Assembly: GCA_035513215.1 (NCBI GenBank)
Contig: DATKCK010000085.1
Location: 1-39,236 of the forward strand
Length of the DNA: 39,236 nucleotides
Origin: DATCZB01 sp035513215
GTDB lineage: Bacteria > Pseudomonadota > Gammaproteobacteria > Steroidobacterales > Rariloculaceae
Direction: 5' to 3'
The translations under genes and the position numbers were made by a program. A model generated the notes under the pieces. That model was given only the letters and a program-made list of their open reading frames with translations, had not been told where the DNA came from and did no database searches. This document shows positions 30,646-39,236 of the stretch, piece after piece. Position 1 is the stretch's first letter. Each line of letters starts with the position of its first letter.

Positions 30646-31449
30646 ATGTATGCCGTCATCCTGGCTCTCGTGAATCTCGCTAGCGCGCAGGGCGAGGCCG
30701 TCGAGGTCACCGTCCCGCACGAGCCCGGGCTTCAGGCCGTGCACGCCGAGTGGGGCGAGCGCCGCGTGCCGTTCGTGCGCGACGGGGATCGCTGGCTGAC
30801 CGTCATCGGCGTGGATCTCGACGCCGAGCCCGGCGCGCATGCGCTGGTGATCGAGCAAGACTTGGGCGCGGCCGGCACGCAGCGCGACACGGGGCAGGTG
30901 ATCGTCGCCGCAAAACAGTTCCCGACGACCGAGCTGACCGTCGAGCCAGGTTATGTCGAACTGAGTCCCGAGAACCAGGAGCGCGCGGCGCGCGAGGCTC
31001 GCGAGATCGATGCGATTTATGCGAACCTGACGCCGGAGCGTTACTGGAGCGAGCCGTTCGAGGTTCCCGTTCCGGGGACGACGGGCGGACGCAACTTCGG
31101 CCATCGCCGGGTCTTCAACGGCCAACCGCGCAATCCGCATTCGGGTGCGGATCTCAACGCCGGCACGGGCACGCCGATCCAGGCAGCGAACCGAGGCCGC
31201 GTCGTGCTCGCCAAGGATCTCTTTTTCAGCGGCAACGCCGTGTTCCTCGATCATGGGCTCGGCGTCTATTCCGTCTATCTGCACCTGTCCGAGATCCTGG
31301 CCGAGCCGGGCCAGATGCTCGAGAAAGGCGAAGTGCTCGGCCTCGCGGGCGCGACGGGACGCGTTACGGGGCCGCATCTGCATTGGGGCGTACGCGTGCT
31401 CGACGCCCGCGTCGACCCGTTCAGCCTGCTCGATCTGGGCGCCGACTGA
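30646..31449 (+). CDS. M23-family peptidase (LytM domain)
   Basis: 267 aa with a short signal peptide (MYAVILALVNLASAQG). The N-terminal half is a beta-rich domain (about 20-110). The C-terminal LytM domain has NPHSGADLNAGTGTPI (HxxxD zinc ligands), GVYSVYLHLSE and the HLHWGV motif carrying the last zinc ligand. All metal ligands seem present, so it should cleave peptidoglycan cross-bridges in the periplasm. It stands alone and divergent from the DsbA-like gene. Confidence 0.88.
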   Translation: MYAVILALVNLASAQGEAVEVTVPHEPGLQAVHAEWGERRVPFVRDGDRWLTVIGVDLDAEPGAHALVIEQDLGAAGTQRDTGQVIVAAKQFPTTELTVEPGYVELSPENQERAAREAREIDAIYANLTPERYWSEPFEVPVPGTTGGRNFGHRRVFNGQPRNPHSGADLNAGTGTPIQAANRGRVVLAKDLFFSGNAVFLDHGLGVYSVYLHLSEILAEPGQMLEKGEVLGLAGATGRVTGPHLHWGVRVLDARVDPFSLLDLGAD

Positions 31450-31557
31450 GCCGCCGCGATTGGCCAGCGGCTCCGACCGGACGCCGGCCCCGAAAGGGCC
31501 TACCGCATGGCCGCGTGATTGCTGGACGGGACCCGAGCCGGCTTCTATTCTTGCCGT

Positions 31558-33966
31558 ATGAGCAAGCCCACACCTTCTTCCTGGGCCTACGCGGGGCTCG
31601 CCGCCGGGCTCCTCGTGGCCGGCGGCCTGTTCTGGCTTCAGGCCGGCCGCGGCCCGGATCCGGAGGCCCAATGGGCGCTGATCGAGCAGTACTGCGTCGA
31701 GTGCCACAACGGCGTCGACCTGTCGGGTGACCTGAGCTTCGCGGGCCTGGGCCCCGACAACATCGGCGCCCACGCGGAGGCCTTCGAGTCCGCGGTGCGC
31801 AAGCTGCGAGGACACCTGATGCCGCCGCCGGGCAATCCTCGGCCCGAGGCCGCCGAGCTCGAGGGCCTGATCGCGTGGCTCGAGGATTCGCTCGATCGGG
31901 CGACCGGGCTGCCGCGGGCCGCCAACGTGCCGATCCAGCGCATGAGCCGCACGGAGTACGCCGCGGCCGTCAGGGACTTGCTCGCCGTCGATATCGATCC
32001 GGCCGAATACCTACCGACGGAAATCGAGGTCGATGGCTTCACGAACATGGCGGCGGCACTCAGCGTCTCACCCGCATTTCTCGAGCAATACGTCGGCGTC
32101 GCGCGCGCCGTTGCCCGTGTGGCCGTCGGGCAACCGCAATCGAAGCTTGCGAGCGCCCATTTTCCGCCACCGCGCACCACGGCCACGCAGGAATTCCATA
32201 CTGACGGCCTGCCGCTCGGCACACGCGGCGGCACGCGCTTTGTGCACAACTTCCCGGCAGACGGCGAGTATCGTTTCACGATCGCGGATCTCGAGCTCAC
32301 CAACTACGCGCGCGCGCTCGAAACCGAGCACACGTTCGTCATGCTGATCGATCGCGAGGAGGTCTTTCGCCTCGAGTTCGGCGGCATGGAGGATCTCATG
32401 ATCGTCAACAGGGGTGGCGCGCCGGGAGAGGCCGAGATCATGGCAAGGTTCTCCGACATCCCCGTGCACGTGACGGCGGGCGACCACGAGGTCGTCGTGA
32501 CGTTCATCGAGCGCGCGCAGGCAGCCACCGACGGACACATCTACGGCTTCGTGCCCTATGGCGGCTTCAGCTTCAACAACAGCTTGCGCGTGCCGCGGAT
32601 CGCGGGCGGCATCGAGGTCGTCGGTCCGTTCAATGCGGCCGGCGTCTCACGGACACCGAGTCGAGAAAAGCTGTTTATCTGTGCCCCCGAGGTCGCCTCA
32701 CGCGAGCGCGAATGCGCCGAGCGAATCGCGGCAGACCTCGCGCAGCGCGCGTTTCGACGCCCGGTCGATGCCGTGGACATCGACACCCTCATGCCGTTCT
32801 ACGAGACCGGCCGCAGTGCGGGCGGCTCGTTCGATGCCGGCATCGAGCATCTCGTCACTGCAGTGCTCGTCAGCCCCGAGTTTCTCTATCGTTCGATCAG
32901 CCCCCCCGATGAGTCCGGCGAGCTTCACGAATACCGCCTCGACGATCTCGAGCTCGCATCACGCCTGTCGTTCTTCCTATGGGGTACGGTGCCGGACGCC
33001 GAATTGCTGGATCCTGCCATCGAAGGCAGATTGAGTGCGCCCGGTGTCATCGATGCCGAGGCCGAGCGCATGTTGAACGATCCGCGCGCCAAGTCTCTCG
33101 TGACGGTCTTCGCGCTCAGGTGGCTCAATGTCGACGATCTGACGGCGGTCGAACCGGATGCCGGAATCTTCCCCGACTTCACCGAAGAGCTGCGCGACGA
33201 CTTCGCGACCGAGATGACGATGTTTCTCGAGAGCATTCTGCTCGAGGACCGCAACGTCAAAGAGCTGCTGACAGGCGAGCACACCTTCGTCAACGACCGG
33301 CTCGCCGAGCACTACGGCATCGACGGCATATACGGATCGCAGTTCCGCCGCGTCGTGCTCGACGATCCGGCGCGGCATGGCTTGCTCGGCAAGGCCGCGG
33401 TCCTGCTGCGGACTTCGTATGGCGATCGCACTTCGCCCGTGCTCCGCGGTGCCTGGGTGCTCGAAAAGCTGCTCGGAACGCCGCCGACACCACCGCCACC
33501 CGGCGTCGAGACAGACCTCACGACGCCCGAAGGCGAGCAGCCGAAAACGGTCCGCGCCCGGCTCGAACGGCATCGCGAGGCGCCGAACTGCAACGCCTGC
33601 CACGGCGTGATCGACCCCTACGGCATCGCGCTCGAGAACTTCACCGTGCTCGGGGAGTGGCGTGACGAGGACCGGGCGGCAAACGCGCCGATCGACGCCG
33701 CGACGGTGCTCTCGAGCGGCCGGGCGCTCACGGGGCCCGTGGAGCTTCGTGAGGCCTTGCTCGAGCGACCCGACCAGTTCGTGCAGGCCTTCACGGAAAA
33801 GCTCATGATGTACGCCCTGGGCCGTGAGCTCGAGTATCATGACATGCGGCAGGTACGCCGCGTCGTGCGCCAGGCCGAGGAGCAGGGTTACACGCTGTCC
33901 GCCATCGTCGCGGGCATCGTCTCGAGCGACGCATTCCGCATGCAGGCCTTGCCGCACGAGGAGTAG
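31558..33966 (+). CDS. DUF1587/1592/1588/1585 haem-c protein
   Basis: 802 aa with an N-terminal membrane anchor (about 12-29). CVECH near residue 46 is a c-type haem site. After it come the modules usually called DUF1587 (ISRTEYAAAVRDLL-like), DUF1595/1592 (ELASRLSFFLWGTVPDAELL), DUF1588 (HGLLGKAAVLLRTSYGDRTS) and DUF1585 (LMMYALGRELEYHDM). A second CxxCH lies in NCNACHGVIDPYGIALENF. The family is known from Planctomycetes, Acidobacteria and some Gammaproteobacteria, always paired with DUF1552 proteins, but its reaction is unknown. The next gene follows after 3 bases. Confidence 0.85.
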   Translation: MSKPTPSSWAYAGLAAGLLVAGGLFWLQAGRGPDPEAQWALIEQYCVECHNGVDLSGDLSFAGLGPDNIGAHAEAFESAVRKLRGHLMPPPGNPRPEAAELEGLIAWLEDSLDRATGLPRAANVPIQRMSRTEYAAAVRDLLAVDIDPAEYLPTEIEVDGFTNMAAALSVSPAFLEQYVGVARAVARVAVGQPQSKLASAHFPPPRTTATQEFHTDGLPLGTRGGTRFVHNFPADGEYRFTIADLELTNYARALETEHTFVMLIDREEVFRLEFGGMEDLMIVNRGGAPGEAEIMARFSDIPVHVTAGDHEVVVTFIERAQAATDGHIYGFVPYGGFSFNNSLRVPRIAGGIEVVGPFNAAGVSRTPSREKLFICAPEVASRERECAERIAADLAQRAFRRPVDAVDIDTLMPFYETGRSAGGSFDAGIEHLVTAVLVSPEFLYRSISPPDESGELHEYRLDDLELASRLSFFLWGTVPDAELLDPAIEGRLSAPGVIDAEAERMLNDPRAKSLVTVFALRWLNVDDLTAVEPDAGIFPDFTEELRDDFATEMTMFLESILLEDRNVKELLTGEHTFVNDRLAEHYGIDGIYGSQFRRVVLDDPARHGLLGKAAVLLRTSYGDRTSPVLRGAWVLEKLLGTPPTPPPPGVETDLTTPEGEQPKTVRARLERHREAPNCNACHGVIDPYGIALENFTVLGEWRDEDRAANAPIDAATVLSSGRALTGPVELREALLERPDQFVQAFTEKLMMYALGRELEYHDMRQVRRVVRQAEEQGYTLSAIVAGIVSSDAFRMQALPHEE

Positions 33967-33969
33967 GCC

Positions 33970-35319
33970 ATGTATCTGACGAAGAAGCATCTCTCTCGCC
34001 GCACGGCCCTCAAGGGGCTCGGCGTCTCGATCGGCCTGCCGCTGCTCGATGCGATGATTCCGGCTGCGACGGCGCTCGCCCAGACGGCCGCCGCGCCGAG
34101 CTTACGGGCCGGGTTCTTCTATATCCCGCATGGCGCGATCATGTGGAACACGGCCTACGGAGCCGAGATGGACCACTGGACGCCGCAAGGCGCCGGAGCG
34201 AGCTTCGAGCTCAGCCCCATCATGGCGCCGCTCGAGAAGTACAAGCGCCTCGTGACCTCGTTCTCGAACCTCGAGAACAAGGCGAGTCAGAATTCCGTGC
34301 ATTCCGTCAACCCCGCGACTTGGCTTTCGGGCGCGAGACCGAATCTCTCGACGCCGGGCGCGAGCATGACGCCGACGATCGACCAGCTGATCGCGAATCA
34401 CATCGGCCAGGAGACGCCCCTGCCGTCGCTCGAGGTCGCATCGGAGACGACGATACAGGCCGCCGCCTGCGGCGGCGGCAGCGGTGGTTGTTACTACAGC
34501 TCGACGCTGTCGTTCCGCGACGCGAGCTCGCCGTTGCCGATGGAGTTCAATCCGCGCAAGGTATTCATTCAGCTCTTCGGCGAAGGCGATACGCCGGCCG
34601 AGCGAGAGGCGATCGCCAATCAAACCCGGAGCCTGCTCGACCTGATCTCCGATCGCACGGCCGCCCTCAAGCGACAGATCGGTCCTTCCGACCGCCGGCG
34701 TCTCGACGCCTACCTCGAGACCGTCCGCGAGATCGAGCGGCGCGTGGAGATGGCCGGGCAACGCGACCTCTCCGGCATCAACCTGCCCGAGGCGCCGATC
34801 GGCGAGCTGCCTGATTTCGACGATCAGGTCAGGCTCATGTTCGATCTGATCACCCTCGCCTACCAAGCGAATCTGACGCGCGTCGCGTCCTACATCATGG
34901 TCGCCGAAGGCACGAACCGGACTTACAACCACATCGGCGTGTCGGATGCGTTTCATCCGCTGTCGCATCATGCGAACAAGCGCGAGAGCCTCGAGAAGCT
35001 CGTCCGCATCCAGACCTGGCACATGCAGGTTTTTGCCGAATTCATCGAGAGGCTCGACGGAATCGAGGACGGCGACGGATCGCTGCTCGACCATTCGATG
35101 CTCCTCTACGGCTCGAACATGAGCAACAGCGACAGGCACAACAACTACCCGCTGCCGAACGTCCTCGTCGGCGGCGGCGCCGGCAGGCTCAACGGCGGCC
35201 GGCATATCGACCTGCCCGAGCACACGACACTGTCAAACCTGCTGCTGACGATTCTGAACAAGGCCGGTATCGAAGAGCAGAGCTTCGCCGACTCGACCGG
35301 TCCGATCGCGGGCGTCTGA
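33970..35319 (+). CDS. DUF1552 Tat-exported protein
   Basis: 449 aa with a twin-arginine signal (LSRRTALKGLGVSIGLPLLD). The mature part contains FFYIPHGAIMWNTAYG, LASxSNLENK-like motifs, HSVNPATWLSG and the ending VGGGAGRLNGGRHI, all typical of DUF1552. It follows the DUF1592-type haem protein by 3 bases, the constant partner order in this family. Together they are thought to form an exported redox or catabolic module, but no substrate is known. GAGGAG lies at the gene junction. Confidence 0.85.
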   Translation: MYLTKKHLSRRTALKGLGVSIGLPLLDAMIPAATALAQTAAAPSLRAGFFYIPHGAIMWNTAYGAEMDHWTPQGAGASFELSPIMAPLEKYKRLVTSFSNLENKASQNSVHSVNPATWLSGARPNLSTPGASMTPTIDQLIANHIGQETPLPSLEVASETTIQAAACGGGSGGCYYSSTLSFRDASSPLPMEFNPRKVFIQLFGEGDTPAEREAIANQTRSLLDLISDRTAALKRQIGPSDRRRLDAYLETVREIERRVEMAGQRDLSGINLPEAPIGELPDFDDQVRLMFDLITLAYQANLTRVASYIMVAEGTNRTYNHIGVSDAFHPLSHHANKRESLEKLVRIQTWHMQVFAEFIERLDGIEDGDGSLLDHSMLLYGSNMSNSDRHNNYPLPNVLVGGGAGRLNGGRHIDLPEHTTLSNLLLTILNKAGIEEQSFADSTGPIAGV

Positions 35320-35330
35320 GACTTAAGCCC

Positions 35331-36266
35331 ATGCCGATCGCAGCCGGCAGCGGATATCTCGATCGACGCGCTTTGCTTGCGGGCGCGGCCGCCGTTGCTG
35401 CGCTCGGACCTGAGAGGCTCTCTGCACAAGCCGCGACTGTCGAGATCACGAGAGTCAACGACCGCCTGAGCGTCATTGGCGGATTCGGCGGCAACGTCGT
35501 CGTGCTCGGCGGGCCAGGCGTCATTCTCGTGGACGGCGGCAGGGCATCTCACACGCAAGCCCTGCTCGAAACCGTCGCCGGCATCGTGGACCCGAATCGG
35601 ATCGAGACGCTGTTCAACACCCACTGGCATCTCGACCAGATCGGCTCGAACGCGTCGATCCGGCAGCTCGGCGCGAGCCTCATCGCGCACGAGAAGACGC
35701 GCCTCCGGCTCGCGACTCCCTACTACCTGCCGGCCGAGGACCGCTATCACCCGGCAGAGCCGCCCGAGGCGCAACCGACGATGAGTTTCTTCGACAAAGG
35801 CGAGCTCGTCGTCGGTGGCGAGACGATCGCCTACGGTTACCTGCTCGAAGCGCATACCGACGGCGACATCTATGTGAAATTCGAGAACGATAACGTGATC
35901 GCCGTCGGCGACGCGATCGCGCCCTCGCGCGACCCCGAGCTCGACTGGTTCGGCGGCGGCTGGCTCGGCGGACGCGTCGATTCGCTTCGATTGTTGCTCG
36001 ACATCAGCGACAGCGGGACGCAATTCGTTCCAGCCTACGGTCCCGTCGTCGATCGCGCCTATGTCGAGGCCGAGCACGAGCTCATGCTCGCTCTGTTCGA
36101 CATCCTCTTCGAGCGCATCCGCGCCGGCGAAAGCGCTGCCGATATCGATCGCTCCCGTGCGCTCGACGCGCTGGCGCGTCGCTTCGACGATCCGGGAAGA
36201 CTGCTCTACGATGCACACAAGAGCATGTGGGGCCACTACAACACGCTATCGCACGATATCGTCTGA
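35331..36266 (+). CDS. Metallo-beta-lactamase-fold protein with altered metal motif
   Basis: 311 aa with a signal-like N-terminus (YLDRRALLAGAAAVAALG). The fold is shown by NVVVLGGPGVILVDGG, then THWHLDQIGSN, EAHTDGDIYV and VIAVGDAIAP. The usual HxHxDH motif reads HWHLDQ, so the second-site His is replaced by Gln, and the later G-H-G is replaced by YGPVV. Only part of the zinc site remains, so activity may be altered or it may bind one metal. It is in the same operon as the DUF1552 protein, with the ankyrin gene following within 4 bases. Confidence 0.8.
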   Translation: MPIAAGSGYLDRRALLAGAAAVAALGPERLSAQAATVEITRVNDRLSVIGGFGGNVVVLGGPGVILVDGGRASHTQALLETVAGIVDPNRIETLFNTHWHLDQIGSNASIRQLGASLIAHEKTRLRLATPYYLPAEDRYHPAEPPEAQPTMSFFDKGELVVGGETIAYGYLLEAHTDGDIYVKFENDNVIAVGDAIAPSRDPELDWFGGGWLGGRVDSLRLLLDISDSGTQFVPAYGPVVDRAYVEAEHELMLALFDILFERIRAGESAADIDRSRALDALARRFDDPGRLLYDAHKSMWGHYNTLSHDIV

Positions 36267-36269
36267 GCC

Positions 36270-37841
36270 ATGGCACAGGTCGTCCGTCCTTCATTCGTCC
36301 TCTGCGCAGCCGCCGTGCTCGCGAGCCTGACGAGCCCGGCAGGAGCCCGCGAGCTCGCCGATCTGATTCAGGACGGCGCGAGTCGCCAGGCGCTCGCTCT
36401 GATCGAGAGCGGGGCCGACGTCAACGAGGCGCAGGGTGACGGCACGACACCGCTGCATTGGGCCGTTTATCATATCGATACCGAGCTCGTCGCGTTGCTG
36501 CTCGAGCGGGGCGCCGATCCCAATGTGATCAATGCTTACGGCTCGAGCCCGCTGGGCGAGGCCGCCAAGGTCGCCGAGCTCGGGCTCGTCGAGACCCTGC
36601 TCGACGCCGGCGCCGATCCGGACGCGCTGAACGCCGACGGTCAGACCGTCCTGATGCTCGCGGCACGGTCGGGCTCGACCGAGATCGCGCGTTTGCTGCT
36701 CGAGCATGGTGCCGACGTCAACGCCAGGGAAACCTGGCGCGGCCAGTCGGCTTTGATCTGGGCCGCCGATTCGCGCTTTCCCGAGATCGTTGATCTTCTG
36801 CTCGAGCACGGCGCCGAGGTCGAGTTTCGGACCGAAGCCTTCGACTGGCCGTCGCAGATCACGTCCGAGCCGCGGGCGCAGTATCGCCCGGTCGGCGGGC
36901 TGACACCGCTGCTCTATGCCGCACGCTCCGGCTGCACACCGTGCGTTAGTGCCATTCTCGACGCCGGCGCTGACATCGATCGGCCGACGCCCGAGGGCAT
37001 GACGCCGCTGATCATCGCGCTCGACAACGGTGCCTTCGATACGGCAAAGCTCTTGCTCGAGCGGGGAGCGAACCCGCATCTCTGGGACTGGTACGGGCGC
37101 ACGGCGCTCTATGTCGCGGTCGATGTGGCGAACGCCGGTCGCGGCACGCGCACGGACGGCGGCGTCTTCGCCGAAGACGCCGGCAACGAGCGGCCAGTGA
37201 CCGGATTCGAGATCGTCGAGATGCTGCTCGCGGGTGGGGTCAATCCGAATCCTCAGCTCAACATGCATCGACCGGGCCGCGGCGGCAACATCGGCCGCTT
37301 CAGCGATCCCCTGCTGACGACGGGCTGCACACCGCTCCTGCGCGCCGCGATTTCCCAGGATCTGCCGACGATGCGTCTCCTGATCGAGCACGGCGCGCTT
37401 GTCGATCTTCCGAACGTCATGGGCGTGACGCCACTCATGGTTGCGGCCGGACTCGGCGGCGGCCGCGGCGGCTTCGGTGGCGGCGGCTTCGACAGTGAGG
37501 CCCGCGCAATCGAGATCGTCGAGATGCTGCTCGCAGCCGGCGCCGACATCAACGCACGCGTCGTCGAGCGCTACGATCGGACGGCGATGCTCGGGCGCAA
37601 TAACAACGCGATGGTCGAGCGGGAAGGGTATTCGCCCTTGTTGGCGGCGATCAGCCGCGGTTGGGGCCGCGTGACCGAGCATCTGATCGCCAACGGCGTC
37701 GACGTCGACGTCGTCGATGCGCGCGGCAACTCTGCGATAGATGTCGCGCTCGGTCAAACCGGCGGTGGCGAAACCGTGGCCTCCGATGAGATCGCGACGC
37801 GGCTGCGAGAGATTCTGGGTAACGCCCGGGCCGCGGAATAA
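36270..37841 (+). CDS. Secreted ankyrin-repeat protein
   Basis: 523 aa with a cleavable signal peptide (VLCAAAVLASLTSPAGA, about 10-26). About ten ankyrin repeats follow: for example TTPLHWAVYHIDTELVALLL, NADGQTVLMLAARSGSTEIA, EGMTPLIIALDNGAFDTA and EGYSPLLAAISRGW. Two repeats carry inserts, one R/G-rich (GRGGNIGRF) and one glycine-rich (GLGGGRGGFGGGGF). The signal places it in the periplasm or outside, where it could scaffold the DUF1592/DUF1552 proteins, its constant neighbours. It ends the operon just before the shared terminator. Confidence 0.85.
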   Translation: MAQVVRPSFVLCAAAVLASLTSPAGARELADLIQDGASRQALALIESGADVNEAQGDGTTPLHWAVYHIDTELVALLLERGADPNVINAYGSSPLGEAAKVAELGLVETLLDAGADPDALNADGQTVLMLAARSGSTEIARLLLEHGADVNARETWRGQSALIWAADSRFPEIVDLLLEHGAEVEFRTEAFDWPSQITSEPRAQYRPVGGLTPLLYAARSGCTPCVSAILDAGADIDRPTPEGMTPLIIALDNGAFDTAKLLLERGANPHLWDWYGRTALYVAVDVANAGRGTRTDGGVFAEDAGNERPVTGFEIVEMLLAGGVNPNPQLNMHRPGRGGNIGRFSDPLLTTGCTPLLRAAISQDLPTMRLLIEHGALVDLPNVMGVTPLMVAAGLGGGRGGFGGGGFDSEARAIEIVEMLLAAGADINARVVERYDRTAMLGRNNNAMVEREGYSPLLAAISRGWGRVTEHLIANGVDVDVVDARGNSAIDVALGQTGGGETVASDEIATRLREILGNARAAE

Positions 37842-37844
37842 AAT

Positions 37845-37875
37845 AAGCCCCGCTTCGACTCGAAGCGGGGCTTTT
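37845..37875. terminator. Bidirectional intrinsic terminator between operon and rRNA genes
   Basis: A 13-bp GC-rich stem (AAGCCCCGCTTCG / CGAAGCGGGGCTT) with a 3-base loop. On the plus strand TTTT follows the stem, after the ankyrin gene; on the minus strand, after the rRNA operon, a TTATTTTATT tract follows. It therefore ends both convergent transcription units. Confidence 0.85.
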
Positions 37876-37884
37876 CATTAAGAA

Positions 37885-38000
37885 GCCTGGCGATGACCTA
37901 CTCTCGCATGGAATACACCACACTACCATCGGCGCTGAACGTTTTCACTTCCGAGTTCGGGATGGGATCGGGTGGTTCCCGTTCGCTAATGTCGCCAGGC
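37885..38000 (-). rRNA. rrf: 5S ribosomal RNA
   Basis: On the minus strand the sequence starts GCCTGGCGACATTAGCGAAC and ends GTAGGTCATCGCCAGGC, so the terminal helix I pairs perfectly. The conserved CCCATCCCGAACTCGGAAGTGAAA and GCCGATGGTAGTGTG core segments are present. About 116 nt, full length. It resembles gammaproteobacterial 5S rRNA. It lies 132 bases downstream of the 23S gene in the usual operon order. Confidence 0.95.
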
Positions 38001-38266
38001 AAACCGGTGTGGCGGCCGAATCGTCAGCCGCCGTCTTTGAAATGATCCGTCTCGCGCGATTCCTGTTTCGGAGGAATCGTGCATTGTCGCACTGTCTGTT
38101 TCGTTCGAGGCACCAAACTTCTTGGGTGTTATATGGTCAAGCCTCACGGGCAATTAGTACTGGTTAGCTTCATACATTGCTGCACTTCCACACCCAGCCT
38201 ATCAACCTCGTAGTCTACGAGGGCCCTTCAGGGGGATTAAATCCCCGGGAAACCTAATCTCAGGGG

Positions 38267-38302
<36 letters not shown>

Positions 38303-38431
38303 GCCGTACGTAGCTACCCGGCAATGCCACTGGCGTGACAACCGGAACACCAGAGGTACGTCCACTCCGGTCCTCTCGTACTAGGAGCAGCTCCCTTCAA
38401 GTTTCCAACGCCCACGGCAGATAGGGACCGA

Positions 38432-39236
<805 letters not shown>

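Noticed and set aside
30535..31815. Long minus-strand frame extending the DsbA-like gene upstream
   Set aside because: It runs antisense to the M23 peptidase gene, which has full catalytic motifs; the extension has no domain and lacks a start near the family N-terminus.

Overview
The window looks like a high-GC, uncultured gammaproteobacterium. The right edge carries a 5S rRNA and the 3' part of a 23S rRNA of gammaproteobacterial type, and the host genes include an NsrR repressor and an AttE/AttFG/AttH transport operon. Lineage is inferred from these signatures only; no alignment was run.

Region 1 (1 to about 14,500) is an integrated phage-like element with nearly all genes on the minus strand. 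Read in the direction of transcription (right to left) it holds: a tyrosine integrase; a 3-TM membrane protein; about 900 bases with no convincing gene; an early block (a 137-aa protein, an ArdC-type antirestriction metalloprotein, several tiny overlapping genes, an HTH protein); a full-length T7-type single-subunit RNA polymerase; two small proteins; an SF2 helicase-like ATPase; a roughly 420-base untranslated stretch rich in stem-loops ending in a terminator; four small late genes; and a T7 gp14-like internal virion protein. At the extreme left an IS1595-type transposase begins. No DNA polymerase, primase, terminase, portal or capsid gene lies between the polymerase and the virion gene, so this is a rearranged or deleted prophage, or a compact RNAP-encoding element.

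Region 2 (14,536-21,919) is host. It has an iron/cobalamin-type ABC ATPase directly at the element boundary, then an overlapping attE-attFG-attH-like operon, then a multicopper oxidase gene broken by a frameshift. Beyond that is nsrR with two NsrR-like operator sequences, which suggests nitric-oxide control of the oxidase.

Region 3 (21,922-30,534): a MacAB-like export operon (membrane fusion protein, ATPase, and a permease that is frameshifted), a Tat-exported intradiol dioxygenase-like protein, a DUF6152-type secreted protein, and a minus-strand set of DsbA/FrnE-like oxidoreductase, VOC protein and MetE C-terminal-like protein. The DsbA-like gene appears to start at ATC.

Region 4 (30,646-37,841): an M23 peptidase, then a plus-strand cluster of a DUF1587/1592/1588/1585 haem-c protein, a DUF1552 Tat protein, a metallo-beta-lactamase-fold protein with altered metal ligands and a secreted ankyrin protein, closed by a bidirectional terminator.

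Region 5 (37,885-39,236): 5S rRNA and 23S rRNA on the minus strand. The 23S gene is interrupted by a 769-nt group I intron inserted two bases after the equivalent of E. coli A2602, in the peptidyl-transferase centre. The intron carries a LAGLIDADG homing endonuclease gene whose reading frame is broken by one extra T just after the motif, and whose ends overlap the intron's catalytic core.
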